Positions 30,332 through 38,518 of a stretch of 64,000 bases of DNA are shown here, piece by piece (position 1 is the first letter of the stretch; every line of letters begins with the position of its first letter). The stretch is from Parvibaculum sp. (GTDB taxonomy: Bacteria; Pseudomonadota; Alphaproteobacteria; Parvibaculales; Parvibaculaceae). The translations under genes were made by a program, and so were the position numbers. The notes below the pieces were generated by a model that saw only the letters and a program-made list of their open reading frames with translations, was not told where the DNA came from and did no database searches. Location: contig NZ_JAHBYN010000001.1 of the NCBI RefSeq assembly GCF_019635935.1, forward strand, positions 3,377,532-3,441,531, written 5' to 3'.

Positions 30332-30446
30332 TCTCTTCTCTTCGCCGCGCCGCCCGGCATGCCATCGCAGGCTTGGCACAGCGAAATTGCACACACGCGT
30401 CTTTTCCCTAATATGCGCCCGTCATAAACGCGAAAGGGCAGGGCTG

Positions 30447-31502
30447 ATGGCGGGTTCGGAAAAGACGGGGCACGGCGCCGACGGCGAAGGACGCAAGGGC
30501 GGCTTGCCGCTTTGGGCGAAGATACTGGCCGTGCCTGCCCTTCTTGTGCCGCTCTACGGCGCGATCGTGGCGACCGATGCGGTCCCCGCGCTTCATCCAG
30601 GTGTGATCTTTGCGAGCGGTCCCGTCATCGACGCCAGTTCGCTCGAGGCCCTCGAGCGCTCCATCTTTCAAATCGTCGCCGCGCTGCCGGAGGAGGAACA
30701 GGAGGAATTCCAGACCATCTTCACTTACCTGAGCTGGAAGGGCATCGATCGTGCGAGCGGCGAGAGGCCCGACTACCTGGCCCGGTTCGCGCCCTGGCAC
30801 GGCTACACCGGCGCGCGCCTGGTCGCCCGCCACCGCGCCGCCCATCGGGCCGAAGTCGCGGCGATGGAGGCCGCATATGCGCGCGATGCCGAGGCGGCGC
30901 GCCTCGCCAATGTCGAGCGCGGCCGGGGTGAAGTGCGCCGCCTCGAGGCCGAGATCGCCCGCGAGCCGGAAATCCGCGCCATGCTCGCCAAGGTGGACGT
31001 CGCCTTGACCCGCTTCAGCGGCCATCAGAACCGGCTGGCGGCGCGGCTTCCCGATCACATGCCGGACTACAGGGAATTTTATGTCGACGCCGATATCGTG
31101 CTCACCAACCGGACCGGGCTCGACCTTGGCCTGGTGCGGGTCGAGTTCGAACTGTTCGACCGCAAGGATGGGTCGCGGCTGTCACGGGATCTTGTGTATC
31201 TCGATTTCATCGGTCTGGGCGATCGCTTCGATCCCGAGATGGATCGGATCGTCCGTGTCGGCGGCGGCAGCCTCGCCAACGGCCAGACGCGGCGGATCAA
31301 TGTGCCGGACCTCTTTTATACGCGGGATCATTTCACGGGCCGGGTGCCGACCTCCGCCGAATTGACGAGCAACATGAGACTGAGCGCCGGCACCGTTGTG
31401 CTGGAAGACGCCGCGAGCCGGAACGCCTACACCCTGAGTGCGGTGGAAGATGCCCGCCGCGAACTGGCCGAATGGCAGACCTATCTCGAGAGGGGTTACT
31501 GA
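30447..31502 (+). CDS. Membrane-anchored protein of unknown function
   Basis: This 351-residue protein has a Gly/Lys-rich cytoplasmic start and a single membrane helix (WAKILAVPALLVPLYGAIV, about 20-40). An Ala/Arg/Glu-rich helical stretch follows (about 130-185), likely coiled coil. A beta-rich C-terminal domain (DADIVLTNRTGLDLGLVRVEFEL; NGQTRRINVPDLFYTRD) could be an immunoglobulin-like fold. ATG 30447 is chosen because it places the anchor normally; an in-frame ATG at 30387 would add 20 residues. I do not recognise the family. It lies between two repeat-rich gaps. Confidence 0.72.
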   Translation: MAGSEKTGHGADGEGRKGGLPLWAKILAVPALLVPLYGAIVATDAVPALHPGVIFASGPVIDASSLEALERSIFQIVAALPEEEQEEFQTIFTYLSWKGIDRASGERPDYLARFAPWHGYTGARLVARHRAAHRAEVAAMEAAYARDAEAARLANVERGRGEVRRLEAEIAREPEIRAMLAKVDVALTRFSGHQNRLAARLPDHMPDYREFYVDADIVLTNRTGLDLGLVRVEFELFDRKDGSRLSRDLVYLDFIGLGDRFDPEMDRIVRVGGGSLANGQTRRINVPDLFYTRDHFTGRVPTSAELTSNMRLSAGTVVLEDAASRNAYTLSAVEDARRELAEWQTYLERGY

Positions 31503-31553
31503 AGAGGCCGGCATGGCGCGTCGCGCGTCACCGCGCCTCACCACCCCCACCAT

Positions 31554-31600
31554 CGTCATTGCCGGGCCCTCCTTAATACTCAAGGAGTCCGGCAATCCAG
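31554..31600. repeat. Mosaic hairpin repeat
   Basis: The outer stem ATTGCCGG (31558-31565) pairs with CCGGCAAT (31589-31596), and the inner stem CTCCTT (31569-31574) with AAGGAG (31582-31587). The ends CGTCATTGC and GCAATCCAG match the element at 30195. It lies in the gap between the membrane-anchored protein and the antitoxin. Confidence 0.65.
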
Positions 31601-31640
31601 AAGGCGCATCAGCGCGGTCTCTCTTCGCAAAAATCTTTCT

Positions 31641-31672
31641 CCGCGGCTCCGCGTCTCCGCGTGAAACCCCTT
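31641..31672. repeat. Degenerate copy of the CGCGTGAAA repeat
   Basis: CCGCGGCTCCGCGTCTCCGCGTGAAA followed by CCCCTT resembles the direct repeats at 30281 and 30312 (CGCGCCTTCGCGTGAAAACCCTT). It touches the stop codon of the antitoxin gene. Together with the previous element it fills the 168-base gap 31503-31670. Confidence 0.5.
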
Positions 31673-31976
31673 AAACCTCCTTCAACGCCCGCTTCGCCGC
31701 CTGCAGCTCGCGATCGATCACGCGCAGCAGCATCCGGCTCGGCTGGTCGGGCGCGCGGCAGCCCGGTTCCCAGTCGCGCAGCGTGCCGACGGGAATCTTG
31801 AACGTCTCCAAAAATTCCTTCTGCGTCATCCCGAGCCGCCCGCGCATCGCCTTGACGTCGATCTCGGCCGGAATATGCACCCGTGCGCCAACAGCCTTGC
31901 CACGCGAAAAGGTGAGGGCCTCTTTCAAGCCCTGCTTGATGTCGTGTCCAACCTCACTCACATCGGCTTCCTGCAA
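31671..31976 (-). CDS. HTH antitoxin (HigA/XRE-like) of a broken toxin-antitoxin pair
   Basis: This 101-residue protein has a C-terminal helix-turn-helix: MRGRLGMTQKEFLETFKIPV then GTLRDWEPGCRAPDQPSRML. The pattern is common in antitoxins paired with HigB/RelE-type toxins. It begins at TTG 31976, inside the 3' end of the truncated toxin frame (19-base overlap). That overlap is the usual toxin-first arrangement. Since the toxin is incomplete here, it may act as a stand-alone repressor, or neutralise a toxin encoded elsewhere. Confidence 0.78.
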   Translation of the reverse strand: MQEADVSEVGHDIKQGLKEALTFSRGKAVGARVHIPAEIDVKAMRGRLGMTQKEFLETFKIPVGTLRDWEPGCRAPDQPSRMLLRVIDRELQAAKRALKEV

Positions 31977-32104
31977 CTCGGAACCAGCACGTTGATCATT
32001 TGCCTGAACTCCGCCTTCTCGCTGGGCGCAATGTCGGCCTTCTCGTTCATGCTATAGGCCGCCAGCAGGAAGAACTTTCCTCTTAACTGGGGCGTCGGCT
32101 GAAA
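31958..32104 (-). pseudogene. 3' remnant of a RelE/HigB-type toxin gene
   Basis: An open stretch of 48 codons ends at TGA 31958-31960 and reads GKFFLLAAYSMNEKADIAP then SEKAEFRQMINVL. This matches the C-terminal third of RelE/HigB-family toxins. The N-terminal two thirds are missing. Directly upstream in the same frame is the stop codon of the 32105-33409 gene, so the toxin appears cut at that junction. The overlap with the antitoxin start is retained. The family call is by pattern recall. Confidence 0.6.
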
Positions 32105-33409
32105 CTATTGGATGCGTCCGGCACCCGGATCCAATGCAAGATCAAAAACGATGTGGTCATCGTCGTCGTCAAGGCCTCCGGATTCAAATTTGACCGCTTG
32201 AATTGTGAGGCCACCAGATAGCTCTGCTTCAAAAGGATTTTTCATATCGCCAAACGCGTGATGTTCATATGTATCCTTGTCAATGCGTCCGGCGAGATAG
32301 TCTTGCAGGAGGCGTGATGAAAGAGAAATTGTCATCGTAGTTAGGCCTGTCGTGAGCTTTGTTCCGAGATACCAGCTTTTCTGAGGGTGGAATCCGCCTT
32401 GTGCATGAATTGATCGGGCTTGATACCCCTCGAACTGAGGCGCGGGTAAGCGACTCGAGAGTTCATTTAAGCGATGATATTCCCTTGAGTCCATGTTCTC
32501 TCGTTTGTCAAAACATGTGACTTTCCATCTTGGCGACGAGCTGTATGGAAGGTGATTGCCACTCGACGGAGAAAATACGCAAACAAGGTCAACGCTCAAT
32601 TTGCGAAGCGCATGATGGATTATTTCAGCGCCCGATATTTCATTGGTCCCCATCATTGTAGGTTTTAGGTGTCTCAGCAAACTGCAACCGGCATCAAATA
32701 GAAATATACACCGTAGAGTTCCTTGGGATGCGCCCGATACTTGGCGTCTCTTCTTTTTCAAAGCAGTGTATATCGGATTCTTTTCAAGGTCGTAGGCCAC
32801 GGGCGGCATACTGCAAAAAGTTCGGGCGTGTTTTGACACTGAGGGCCGCCAGCTAATCAAAACGTTCGTCTTGCCCTCCGAAATTCGAAGCGGTGCAGGT
32901 GGTGAGTGTCTTGCTGTGCGAATCCAATCGCGCAGTAGGAGTCTCGCTGAGCAACTTAATTCAAAGTTTGGGTCAACGCATCGCTCTCTCCTGAACTTCG
33001 TGTCCCAGTAACTGCGGTCTGCAAACTCAAAATAGAGGTGATCGCTGGCACGCTTTTGAAAGCGATCAGCGTAATTGGCCACTATCTCTGCAGTGTGGTC
33101 CATGGCTTCCTGTCCGGAAAAACTATCGTCGGAAAGGGCGCGAATCTCGACGACACAGTTTGTTGACACGAATAGATCGCGGGAGAACACATCGGGACGA
33201 TGAGAGCTGTTTGGCAATTTTGGTTCGACTTCTATGTGGGCAACACGCGAGATTGCCCAGAGAAGCGACAGCTCTGCCTCGGCGGCAAGCGCGGCTTTCG
33301 GTCTCTTGTTGTCCAACAGTGCGACAAGCGCGTTAAGCTTAGCTGGCGCAATCTGCGTTAAAAGATCGTCCGCCATCGAGCGGAGGCGTCGTCGAGAGAA
33401 AACAGGCAT
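32105..33409 (-). CDS. Orphan protein of unknown function, probably acquired
   Basis: This 434-residue protein matches no family I recognise. It has no signal peptide and no membrane helix. Residues near 70-100 read HRPDVFSRDLF then CVVEIRALSDDS, which loosely recalls a PD-(D/E)xK nuclease core with Arg in place of Lys. This is only a hint. The C-terminus is acidic (GGLDDDDDHIVFD). Base composition and codon use are clearly less GC-biased than dnaB or the neighbours. It abuts a truncated toxin. ATG 33376 (MADDLLTQI) is an alternative start. Confidence 0.65.
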   Translation of the reverse strand: MPVFSRRRLRSMADDLLTQIAPAKLNALVALLDNKRPKAALAAEAELSLLWAISRVAHIEVEPKLPNSSHRPDVFSRDLFVSTNCVVEIRALSDDSFSGQEAMDHTAEIVANYADRFQKRASDHLYFEFADRSYWDTKFRRERCVDPNFELSCSARLLLRDWIRTARHSPPAPLRISEGKTNVLISWRPSVSKHARTFCSMPPVAYDLEKNPIYTALKKKRRQVSGASQGTLRCIFLFDAGCSLLRHLKPTMMGTNEISGAEIIHHALRKLSVDLVCVFSPSSGNHLPYSSSPRWKVTCFDKRENMDSREYHRLNELSSRLPAPQFEGYQARSIHAQGGFHPQKSWYLGTKLTTGLTTMTISLSSRLLQDYLAGRIDKDTYEHHAFGDMKNPFEAELSGGLTIQAVKFESGGLDDDDDHIVFDLALDPGAGRIQ

Positions 33410-33472
33410 CTCTACCGGAAATAGGTTGGTGTCATATTCCTAAGCCAAGGAGGCCAATGGTGCCATCTCCCC

Positions 33473-34966
33473 TCACTCAAACTCCCCCGAATGCACCTGA
33501 TCGAGGTCCGAGAACCGCGTCACATCGGCCTGGAACTGCAGCTTCACCGTTCCCGTCGGCCCGTGGCGCTGTTTGCCGACAATGCATTCGGCCAGCCCGT
33601 GCACGCGGCCCATTTCCTCCTGCCACTGAAGATGTTCGGGCGTGCCCTCGGTCGGCTCGCGCCGCGAGGTGTAGTATTCCTCGCGGAAGACGAACATCAC
33701 CACGTCGGCGTCCTGTTCGATCGAGCCGGACTCGCGCAGATCCGATAGCTGCGGCCGCTTGTCGTCGCGGCTCTCGACCTGGCGCGAAAGCTGCGACAGC
33801 GCCAGGATCGGCACGTCGAGTTCCTTGGCGAGCGCCTTGAGGCCTGTCGTGATCTGCGTCACTTCCTGCACGCGGTTGTCGCCCGCCTTGCCGCTGCCCG
33901 CCAGCAATTGCAGATAGTCGACGACCAGAAGCCCGAGGCCGCGCTGCCGCTTCAGCCGCCGGGCGCGCGCCGCCAGCGTCGCGATGGTCAGCCCGCCCGT
34001 GTCGTCGATGTAAAGCGGAATGCTCTGCAACTGCTGCGCCGCGTCGACAAGCTGGTGAAACTCGTCCTCGTGAATATTGCCGCGCCGGATGCGCTCCGAC
34101 GGCACGCCCGATTGTTCGGCGAGCAACCGCGTCGCCAATTGTTCCGACGACATTTCGAGCGAGAAGAAGCCGACGATCGCGCCGTCCGTCGCCGTCACCG
34201 TGCCGTCGGCATGGTGCTCGGCCTTGTAGGCTTTCGCTGCGTGGAAGGCGATGTTGGTGGCGAGCGCCGTCTTGCCCATCGAGGGGCGGCCGGCAAGGAT
34301 CACGAGGTCGGAGCGTTGCAATCCGCCGAGCCGGTTGTCGAGGTCGCGCAATCCCGTCGAGATGCCGGACAGGCCCCCGTCGCGCTTGAAGGCTTCGGCC
34401 GCCATTTCGATGGCGGTGTTCAGCGATTCATGGAAGCTCTGGAAGCCGCCTTCGTATTTGCCGCGCTCGGCCAGCTGATAGAGCGATTGCTCCGCATCCA
34501 GAATTTGCAGCGCCGGCGTGTCGTCCACCGGCGCGTCATAGGCGCGGGTATGCATGTCGATGCTGACCTGGATCAGCTCGCGGCGGATCGCGAGGTCGTA
34601 GATCGTGCGGCCGTATTCCTCCGCGTTGATGATCGTCGTCGCCGCGCCCGCGAGCCGTGCCAGATATTGCGGCCCGCCGATTTCGCTGAGCGCCGCATCG
34701 CGCTCGAAATAGTTTTTCAGCGTCACCGGCGAGGCGAGGTGGCCTTGCGTGATCAGCTTCGCCGCCGCCTCGTAGATGCGTCCGTGCAGCGCGTCGAAGA
34801 AATGCGACGGCTCCAGAAAGCCCGCCACGCGGTCGTAGGATTCATTGTTGACGAGAATCGCGCCGAGCAGTGCCTGCTCCGCGTCGATGTTATGCGGCTG
34901 CACGCGATAGGCGTCGCGCGCGTCGCCGTCGTCCGCCGGTGAATAGGCTGCGTTTGTGTTTTCCAT
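33473..34966 (-). CDS. dnaB: Replicative DNA helicase DnaB
   Basis: DnaB is the hexameric 5'-3' replication-fork helicase. The N-terminal domain has PHNIDAEQALLGAIL near residue 23 and LDAEQSLYQLAE in the linker. The RecA-like motor has Walker A AGRPSMGKTALATN near 228 and VVDYLQLLAGSGK. ALSQLSRQVESRDDKRP and DLRESGSIEQDADVV follow. It is 497 aa, normal for the family. The stop lies 63 bases from the orphan gene's start. Its upstream region carries a DnaA-box match and 11-bp-spaced repeats. Confidence 0.97.
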   Translation of the reverse strand: MENTNAAYSPADDGDARDAYRVQPHNIDAEQALLGAILVNNESYDRVAGFLEPSHFFDALHGRIYEAAAKLITQGHLASPVTLKNYFERDAALSEIGGPQYLARLAGAATTIINAEEYGRTIYDLAIRRELIQVSIDMHTRAYDAPVDDTPALQILDAEQSLYQLAERGKYEGGFQSFHESLNTAIEMAAEAFKRDGGLSGISTGLRDLDNRLGGLQRSDLVILAGRPSMGKTALATNIAFHAAKAYKAEHHADGTVTATDGAIVGFFSLEMSSEQLATRLLAEQSGVPSERIRRGNIHEDEFHQLVDAAQQLQSIPLYIDDTGGLTIATLAARARRLKRQRGLGLLVVDYLQLLAGSGKAGDNRVQEVTQITTGLKALAKELDVPILALSQLSRQVESRDDKRPQLSDLRESGSIEQDADVVMFVFREEYYTSRREPTEGTPEHLQWQEEMGRVHGLAECIVGKQRHGPTGTVKLQFQADVTRFSDLDQVHSGEFE

Positions 34967-35051
34967 GGTCCGGTTCTAGTCGAAACAGGCGCATTGATGG
35001 TACGCGAAAGAGAGGGTGATTCGCGTCGTCCCCAACTTTGTTGTTCAGCCA

Positions 35052-35252
35052 TGTGGATAAGTCGGATGACTATTCCCAAGCCCTTGGCGGGTCGCGAAAA
35101 TTCTCCATCGGACCCTGTGGAATAGTCGCGGACCGGGGATATCCGGCACTTATCCCCGCCTTTATCCCGCACGAAAAAGCGGTTGTGACAGATTTTTGAC
35201 AGATCGATGACAGTGAGGGTGTTTCGGCGCCCGCCACGCCGCTTTATCCCCG
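35052..35252. promoter_or_regulatory. DnaA-box-like cluster upstream of dnaB
   Basis: The 337-base gap between dnaB and the DoxX gene (34967-35303) has no gene. It holds one exact DnaA box TTATCCACA (minus strand, 35052-35060). Three weaker variants lie at 35150-35158 (TTATCCCCG), 35162-35170 (TTATCCCGC) and 35244-35252 (TTATCCCCG). This may be a DnaA-regulated promoter for dnaB; evidence for a replication origin is lacking. Confidence 0.4.
35186..35213 (+). repeat. Three TGACAG repeats spaced 11 bp
   Basis: TGACAG begins at 35186, 35197 and 35208, so the copies are one helical turn apart and face the same side of the DNA. Such phased short repeats are typical of regulator-binding arrays. 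They lie about 90 bases upstream of the DoxX-family gene and about 220 from dnaB, so either could be controlled. Confidence 0.5.
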
Positions 35253-35303
35253 CCTCTCCGGGCCTTAAGCTTGCCGCCAGGCAACCAAATGGGGGAGGAA
35301 TCC

Positions 35304-35684
35304 ATGAACGCCGCCAACGACTACGCGACCCTTCTGGGCCGCATTTTTCTGAGCGTGCTTTTCGTCCTTGCAGGGATCAATAAAGCGATGGGCGCCGCCG
35401 GCACCATCGCCTTCATCGAGTCCAAGGGCCTTCCGCTGCCGCAAATCGTTTATGCGGGCACGGTCGCGCTCGAACTCGGCGGCGGCCTGCTGCTGCTGAT
35501 CGGCTATCAGGCGCGCCTCGTCGCGCTCGCCTTCGCGATCTTCTGTGTACTGGCGGCGGTGATCTTCCACCCGAGCCTGTCCGATCCGTCCTTCCTCAAG
35601 AACTTCGCAGTCGCCGGCGGCATGCTCTACATCTTCGCCCACGGCGCCGGCCGCTACAGTCTCGACGCGCGCCGCGGCGCGTAG
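35304..35684 (+). CDS. DoxX-family membrane protein
   Basis: This 126-residue protein has four hydrophobic helices (LLGRIFLSVLFVLAGINKAM; VALELGGGLLLLIGY; LVALAFAIFCVLAAVIF; FLKNFAVAGGMLYIFA). GRIFLSVLFVLAGINK is the DoxX signature. The family is associated with quinone, thiol or oxidative-stress functions. The start at 35304 follows GGGGGAGGA. It ends 4 bases from the convergent cfa gene. Its precise role is unknown. Confidence 0.85.
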   Translation: MNAANDYATLLGRIFLSVLFVLAGINKAMGAAGTIAFIESKGLPLPQIVYAGTVALELGGGLLLLIGYQARLVALAFAIFCVLAAVIFHPSLSDPSFLKNFAVAGGMLYIFAHGAGRYSLDARRGA

Positions 35685-35688
35685 TCCG

Positions 35689-36939
35689 TCAGTCGCCGGC
35701 GAGCAATCGCCGCTGGCTTTCCTGTGCCGCCGCATTGAGCAGCCGCTCATCCTCGACCATGTAGTCGCGGGTGAGCGGCAGCGCCGCTATTTGTTTTGCG
35801 AGCTGCAACTGGAACACGGCCATGCCTTCGTTGCGGAACGAGGTTTCCGAACCGGCGAGATAGAATTCCCACATGCGGCAGAAGCGTTCGTCGTAAATGC
35901 GCGCCGCCGTATCGCGCTTTTCCATGAAGCGCCGCCGCCATTCGCGCAGCGTCTCGGCATAGTGGAGCCGCAACACTTCGACATCGGTGGTAATGATGCC
36001 GCTGCGTTCAACCGCCGCCGCAACTTCGCTCAGCGCCGGGATATAGCCGCCGGGAAAGATATATTTGGCGATCCACGGATTGGTCGAGCCCGGCCCGTCG
36101 AGCCGTCCGATCGTGTGGATCAGCGCCACGCCGTCCTCCGTCAGCAGCTCGCGCACCCGGTCGAAATACTCGCGGTAATGTCCGACGCCGACATGCTCGA
36201 ACATGCCGACCGAAACGATGCGGTCGAAACTTTCCGTCAGCGTGCGGTAGTCCTGCAGCCGGAAATCGACCTGGCCCTCAAGCCCGCGTTCGGCCGCGCG
36301 GCGGCGGGCAACCATGTGCTGTTCCTTGCTCAGCGTCACACCGACGACTTCGGCGCCGGCTTCTTCCGCCAGCGTCAGCGCCATGCCGCCCCAGCCGCAG
36401 CCGATATCGAGCACGCGCATGCCGGGTTCGATGCGAAGTTTCGCCGCGATGTGGCGCTTCTTCGCAACCTGCGCTTCCTCCAGCGTCATGTTCGGGTCGG
36501 CGAAATACGCGCAGGAATACTGCTTGTCGCTGTCCAGAAAGAGATCGTAGATGCCGCCGTCGAGATCGTAATGATGGGCGACATTCTTCTGCGCGCGGCC
36601 CATCGGGTTGCGCTGGTCGATGCGCCGCTTCATGCGCCGGAGCGCGCCGTAGATTTCAAACAGCGGCCCGGCAAAGCGCGTGCCGAGATTGGCCGTCAGG
36701 ATGTCGAGAAATTCATAGATCGTCGCCGGCGGGTCCACCGTCAGACGGCCGTCCATATAGGCTTCGCCGATCTTGAGATAGGGATTGAAAGCAAGCTCCG
36801 TCCCGACCGTCTTGTCGTGCAGGCGCATGGTCACGCGCGGGCCTTGCCCGTCGCCGAACTCTCTTGTTTTTCCGTCTGCGCTGACGACGGTCAGCGCACC
36901 CCGTTTTACGATCTGCCTGAGAAGCGAACTGAAAAGCAT
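35689..36939 (-). CDS. cfa: Cyclopropane-fatty-acyl-phospholipid synthase
   Basis: Cfa transfers a methylene from SAM to unsaturated phospholipid acyl chains, often in stationary phase or under acid stress. After an N-terminal lipid-binding domain comes NVAHHYDLDGGIYDLFLD and SCAYF. The SAM motif is VLDIGCGWGGMALTLA (about 175), and GMFEHVGVGHYREYFDRV and FIFPGGYIP-like YIFPGGYIPAL follow. It is 416 aa. The ATG at 36939 follows GGGAGGG. It stands alone on the minus strand. Confidence 0.93.
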   Translation of the reverse strand: MLFSSLLRQIVKRGALTVVSADGKTREFGDGQGPRVTMRLHDKTVGTELAFNPYLKIGEAYMDGRLTVDPPATIYEFLDILTANLGTRFAGPLFEIYGALRRMKRRIDQRNPMGRAQKNVAHHYDLDGGIYDLFLDSDKQYSCAYFADPNMTLEEAQVAKKRHIAAKLRIEPGMRVLDIGCGWGGMALTLAEEAGAEVVGVTLSKEQHMVARRRAAERGLEGQVDFRLQDYRTLTESFDRIVSVGMFEHVGVGHYREYFDRVRELLTEDGVALIHTIGRLDGPGSTNPWIAKYIFPGGYIPALSEVAAAVERSGIITTDVEVLRLHYAETLREWRRRFMEKRDTAARIYDERFCRMWEFYLAGSETSFRNEGMAVFQLQLAKQIAALPLTRDYMVEDERLLNAAAQESQRRLLAGD

Positions 36940-37051
36940 CGAACCCTCCCGTACCGAGGATTGCCTGAACTTCAGGTCTTCGGTCTGCCACCCAGCCCGA
37001 CCGTTTCTCTGGAAATTATCTAAGGTTAATTGGCCGTCGCATGCAAGTGCG

Positions 37052-37084
37052 GCAAAGAAAAAGGGCGCCCCGCGGGGCGCCCTT
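37052..37084 (-). terminator. Rho-independent terminator of the rpsF-rpsR-rplI operon
   Basis: A perfect GC-rich palindrome (37061-37084, arms AAGGGCGCCCCG and its complement) is followed on the minus strand by TTTCTTTGCC. It lies 32 bases past the rplI stop. The T-run is on the minus-strand side, giving the direction. Confidence 0.8.
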
Positions 37085-37115
37085 CGAAAATCCGGTCCTG
37101 TTATGGAACGAACTT

Positions 37116-37724
37116 TTATTCCTTGTTTTCGGTCTCTTCGGCGGCATCCGCCTCGTCTTCGCCGTCCTTCGGCGCCAGCTCCTCGGACTCGAAGAACTCG
37201 GCGGCTTCCACCGCTTCTTCTTCGGCCTCGTCCTGCCGGCCGGTCAGGTCTTCGCCCGCCGCCTGACGCTTGGCTTCTTCTTCGGTGCGCGCGACGTTGA
37301 TGGTGATCGTCGCCGACACTTCCGGGTGCAGCACGATGCGAACGGGATGCAGGCCGATCGTCTTGATCGGCTTGTCGAGCACCACCTGGTTGCGCGCGGT
37401 CGAGAAGCCGCCCGTCGTCATGGCGTCCGAGATGTCGCGTGTGCTGACCGAACCGTAAAGTACGCCGGTCTCGCCGGCCTGGCGCAGCACGATGAACGAC
37501 TGTCCCTCGACCTTCGCCAGAACCTGCTCGGCTTCCTTTTTCAGTTCGAGGTTGCGCGCTTCGAGTTGCGCACGCTGGCCCTCGAAACGTGTGATGTTTT
37601 CCTTCGTTGCCCGCAGCGCTTTCTTGCGCGGCAGCAGGAAGTTGCGCGCGAAGCCGTCTTTGACTTTGACGACATCGCCCATTTGACCGAGCTTTTCGAT
37701 CCGTTCCAGAAGTACGACTTGCAT
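37116..37724 (-). CDS. rplI: 50S ribosomal protein L9
   Basis: L9 binds 23S rRNA domain V and spans the ribosome surface. It starts [19 protein letters not shown] with [12 protein letters not shown], the family signature, followed by the long connecting helix and C-domain. At 202 aa it exceeds the usual 148-150. The excess is an acidic tail of about 50 residues ([15 protein letters not shown], then [11 protein letters not shown]) that some alphaproteobacteria also have. It is last in the rpsF operon, followed by a strong terminator. Confidence 0.97.
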   Translation of the reverse strand: MQVVLLERIEKLGQMGDVVKVKDGFARNFLLPRKKALRATKENITRFEGQRAQLEARNLELKKEAEQVLAKVEGQSFIVLRQAGETGVLYGSVSTRDISDAMTTGGFSTARNQVVLDKPIKTIGLHPVRIVLHPEVSATITINVARTEEEAKRQAAGEDLTGRQDEAEEEAVEAAEFFESEELAPKDGEDEADAAEETENKE

Positions 37725-37748
37725 CGTTGTTTCTCCTTTTCCCGGACC

Positions 37749-37994
37749 TTAGCTGATCACATAGGGCAGCAGGGCGAGGAAGCGCGCGCGCTTGATGGCA
37801 CGGGCGAGTTCACGCTGCTTCTTGGCCGACACGGCCGTAATACGCGACGGAACGATCTTGCCGCGCTCCGAGATGTAGCGCTGCAGAAGCTTCACGTCCT
37901 TGTAGTCGATCTTCGGGGCGTCGGCGCCGGAGAACGGGCACGTCTTGCGGCGGCGGAAAAAAGGCCGGCGCGCGGGCTGGGCTGAAGTGCTCAT
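37749..37994 (-). CDS. rpsR: 30S ribosomal protein S18
   Basis: S18 pairs with S6 on the 30S platform. Residues include [40 protein letters not shown] and [20 protein letters not shown]. It is 81 aa, normal for the family. Its ATG shares one base with the rpsF stop (TAATG), so translation is coupled. Confidence 0.98.
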   Translation of the reverse strand: MSTSAQPARRPFFRRRKTCPFSGADAPKIDYKDVKLLQRYISERGKIVPSRITAVSAKKQRELARAIKRARFLALLPYVIS

Positions 37995-38473
37995 TATGCT
38001 TCGCCTCCTTCGGATTCTTCACGGTCGCGGCGGGGCGCACGCTCGCGGTCGCCGAAGCGGTTGCCGCGATCGCCGCCGAAGCGGTCGCCGCGCTCACGGT
38101 CGCCGAAGCGGCCGCCGCGATCTCCGCGGTCGCCACGATCTCCGCGGTCGCCGCGATTCTGCATGACGGCCGACGGTTCGGTTTCATGTTCTTCGACACG
38201 CACGGTGAGGAAGCGCAGGACATCTTCGCTGATGCCCATCTGGCGTTCCATTTCGGCGACCGCCGCATGCGGCGCGTCGATGTTGAGAAGCGTGTAGTGG
38301 CCTTTGCGGTTCTTCTTCACCTTGTAGGTAAGGTTGCGAAGACCCCAATATTCGGCTTTGCCGATCTGGCCGCCATTTTCCTTGATGATGGTCGAGAACT
38401 GCTCCGTGAGCCCCTCGACCTGTTGCTGCGACACGTCCTGCCGCGCAATAAAGACATGCTCGTAAAGAGCCAT
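37994..38473 (-). CDS. rpsF: 30S ribosomal protein S6 with long Arg/Gly/Asp tail
   Basis: The S6 fold starts [20 protein letters not shown] and holds [19 protein letters not shown] and [20 protein letters not shown]. It is followed by about 50 residues rich in RGDRGD and [10 protein letters not shown] repeats, making 159 aa against about 100 for the core. The tail is encoded by short tandem DNA repeats (about 38030-38160). E. coli S6 carries a C-terminal Glu tail instead. The start at 38473 is fixed by homology; the longer upstream frame is leader RNA. Confidence 0.97.
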   Translation of the reverse strand: MALYEHVFIARQDVSQQQVEGLTEQFSTIIKENGGQIGKAEYWGLRNLTYKVKKNRKGHYTLLNIDAPHAAVAEMERQMGISEDVLRFLTVRVEEHETEPSAVMQNRGDRGDRGDRGDRGGRFGDRERGDRFGGDRGNRFGDRERAPRRDREESEGGEA

Positions 38474-38518
38474 TGAGCCTTTTCCTTTTGTATCCGGCCC
38501 CGGCGCAAAGCCCCCTTT

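Noticed and set aside
34967..35303. Chromosome origin beside dnaB
   Set aside because: Only one exact DnaA box, no dnaA/hemE-type neighbour and no clear AT-rich unwinding element; kept only as a possible regulatory region.
37030..37985. Plus-strand frames over the rplI/rpsR genes
   Set aside because: Shadows of ribosomal protein genes on the minus strand.
38030..38160. Tandem repeats as a separate repeat element
   Set aside because: They are coding and make the S6 tail in frame, so they are described under rpsF.
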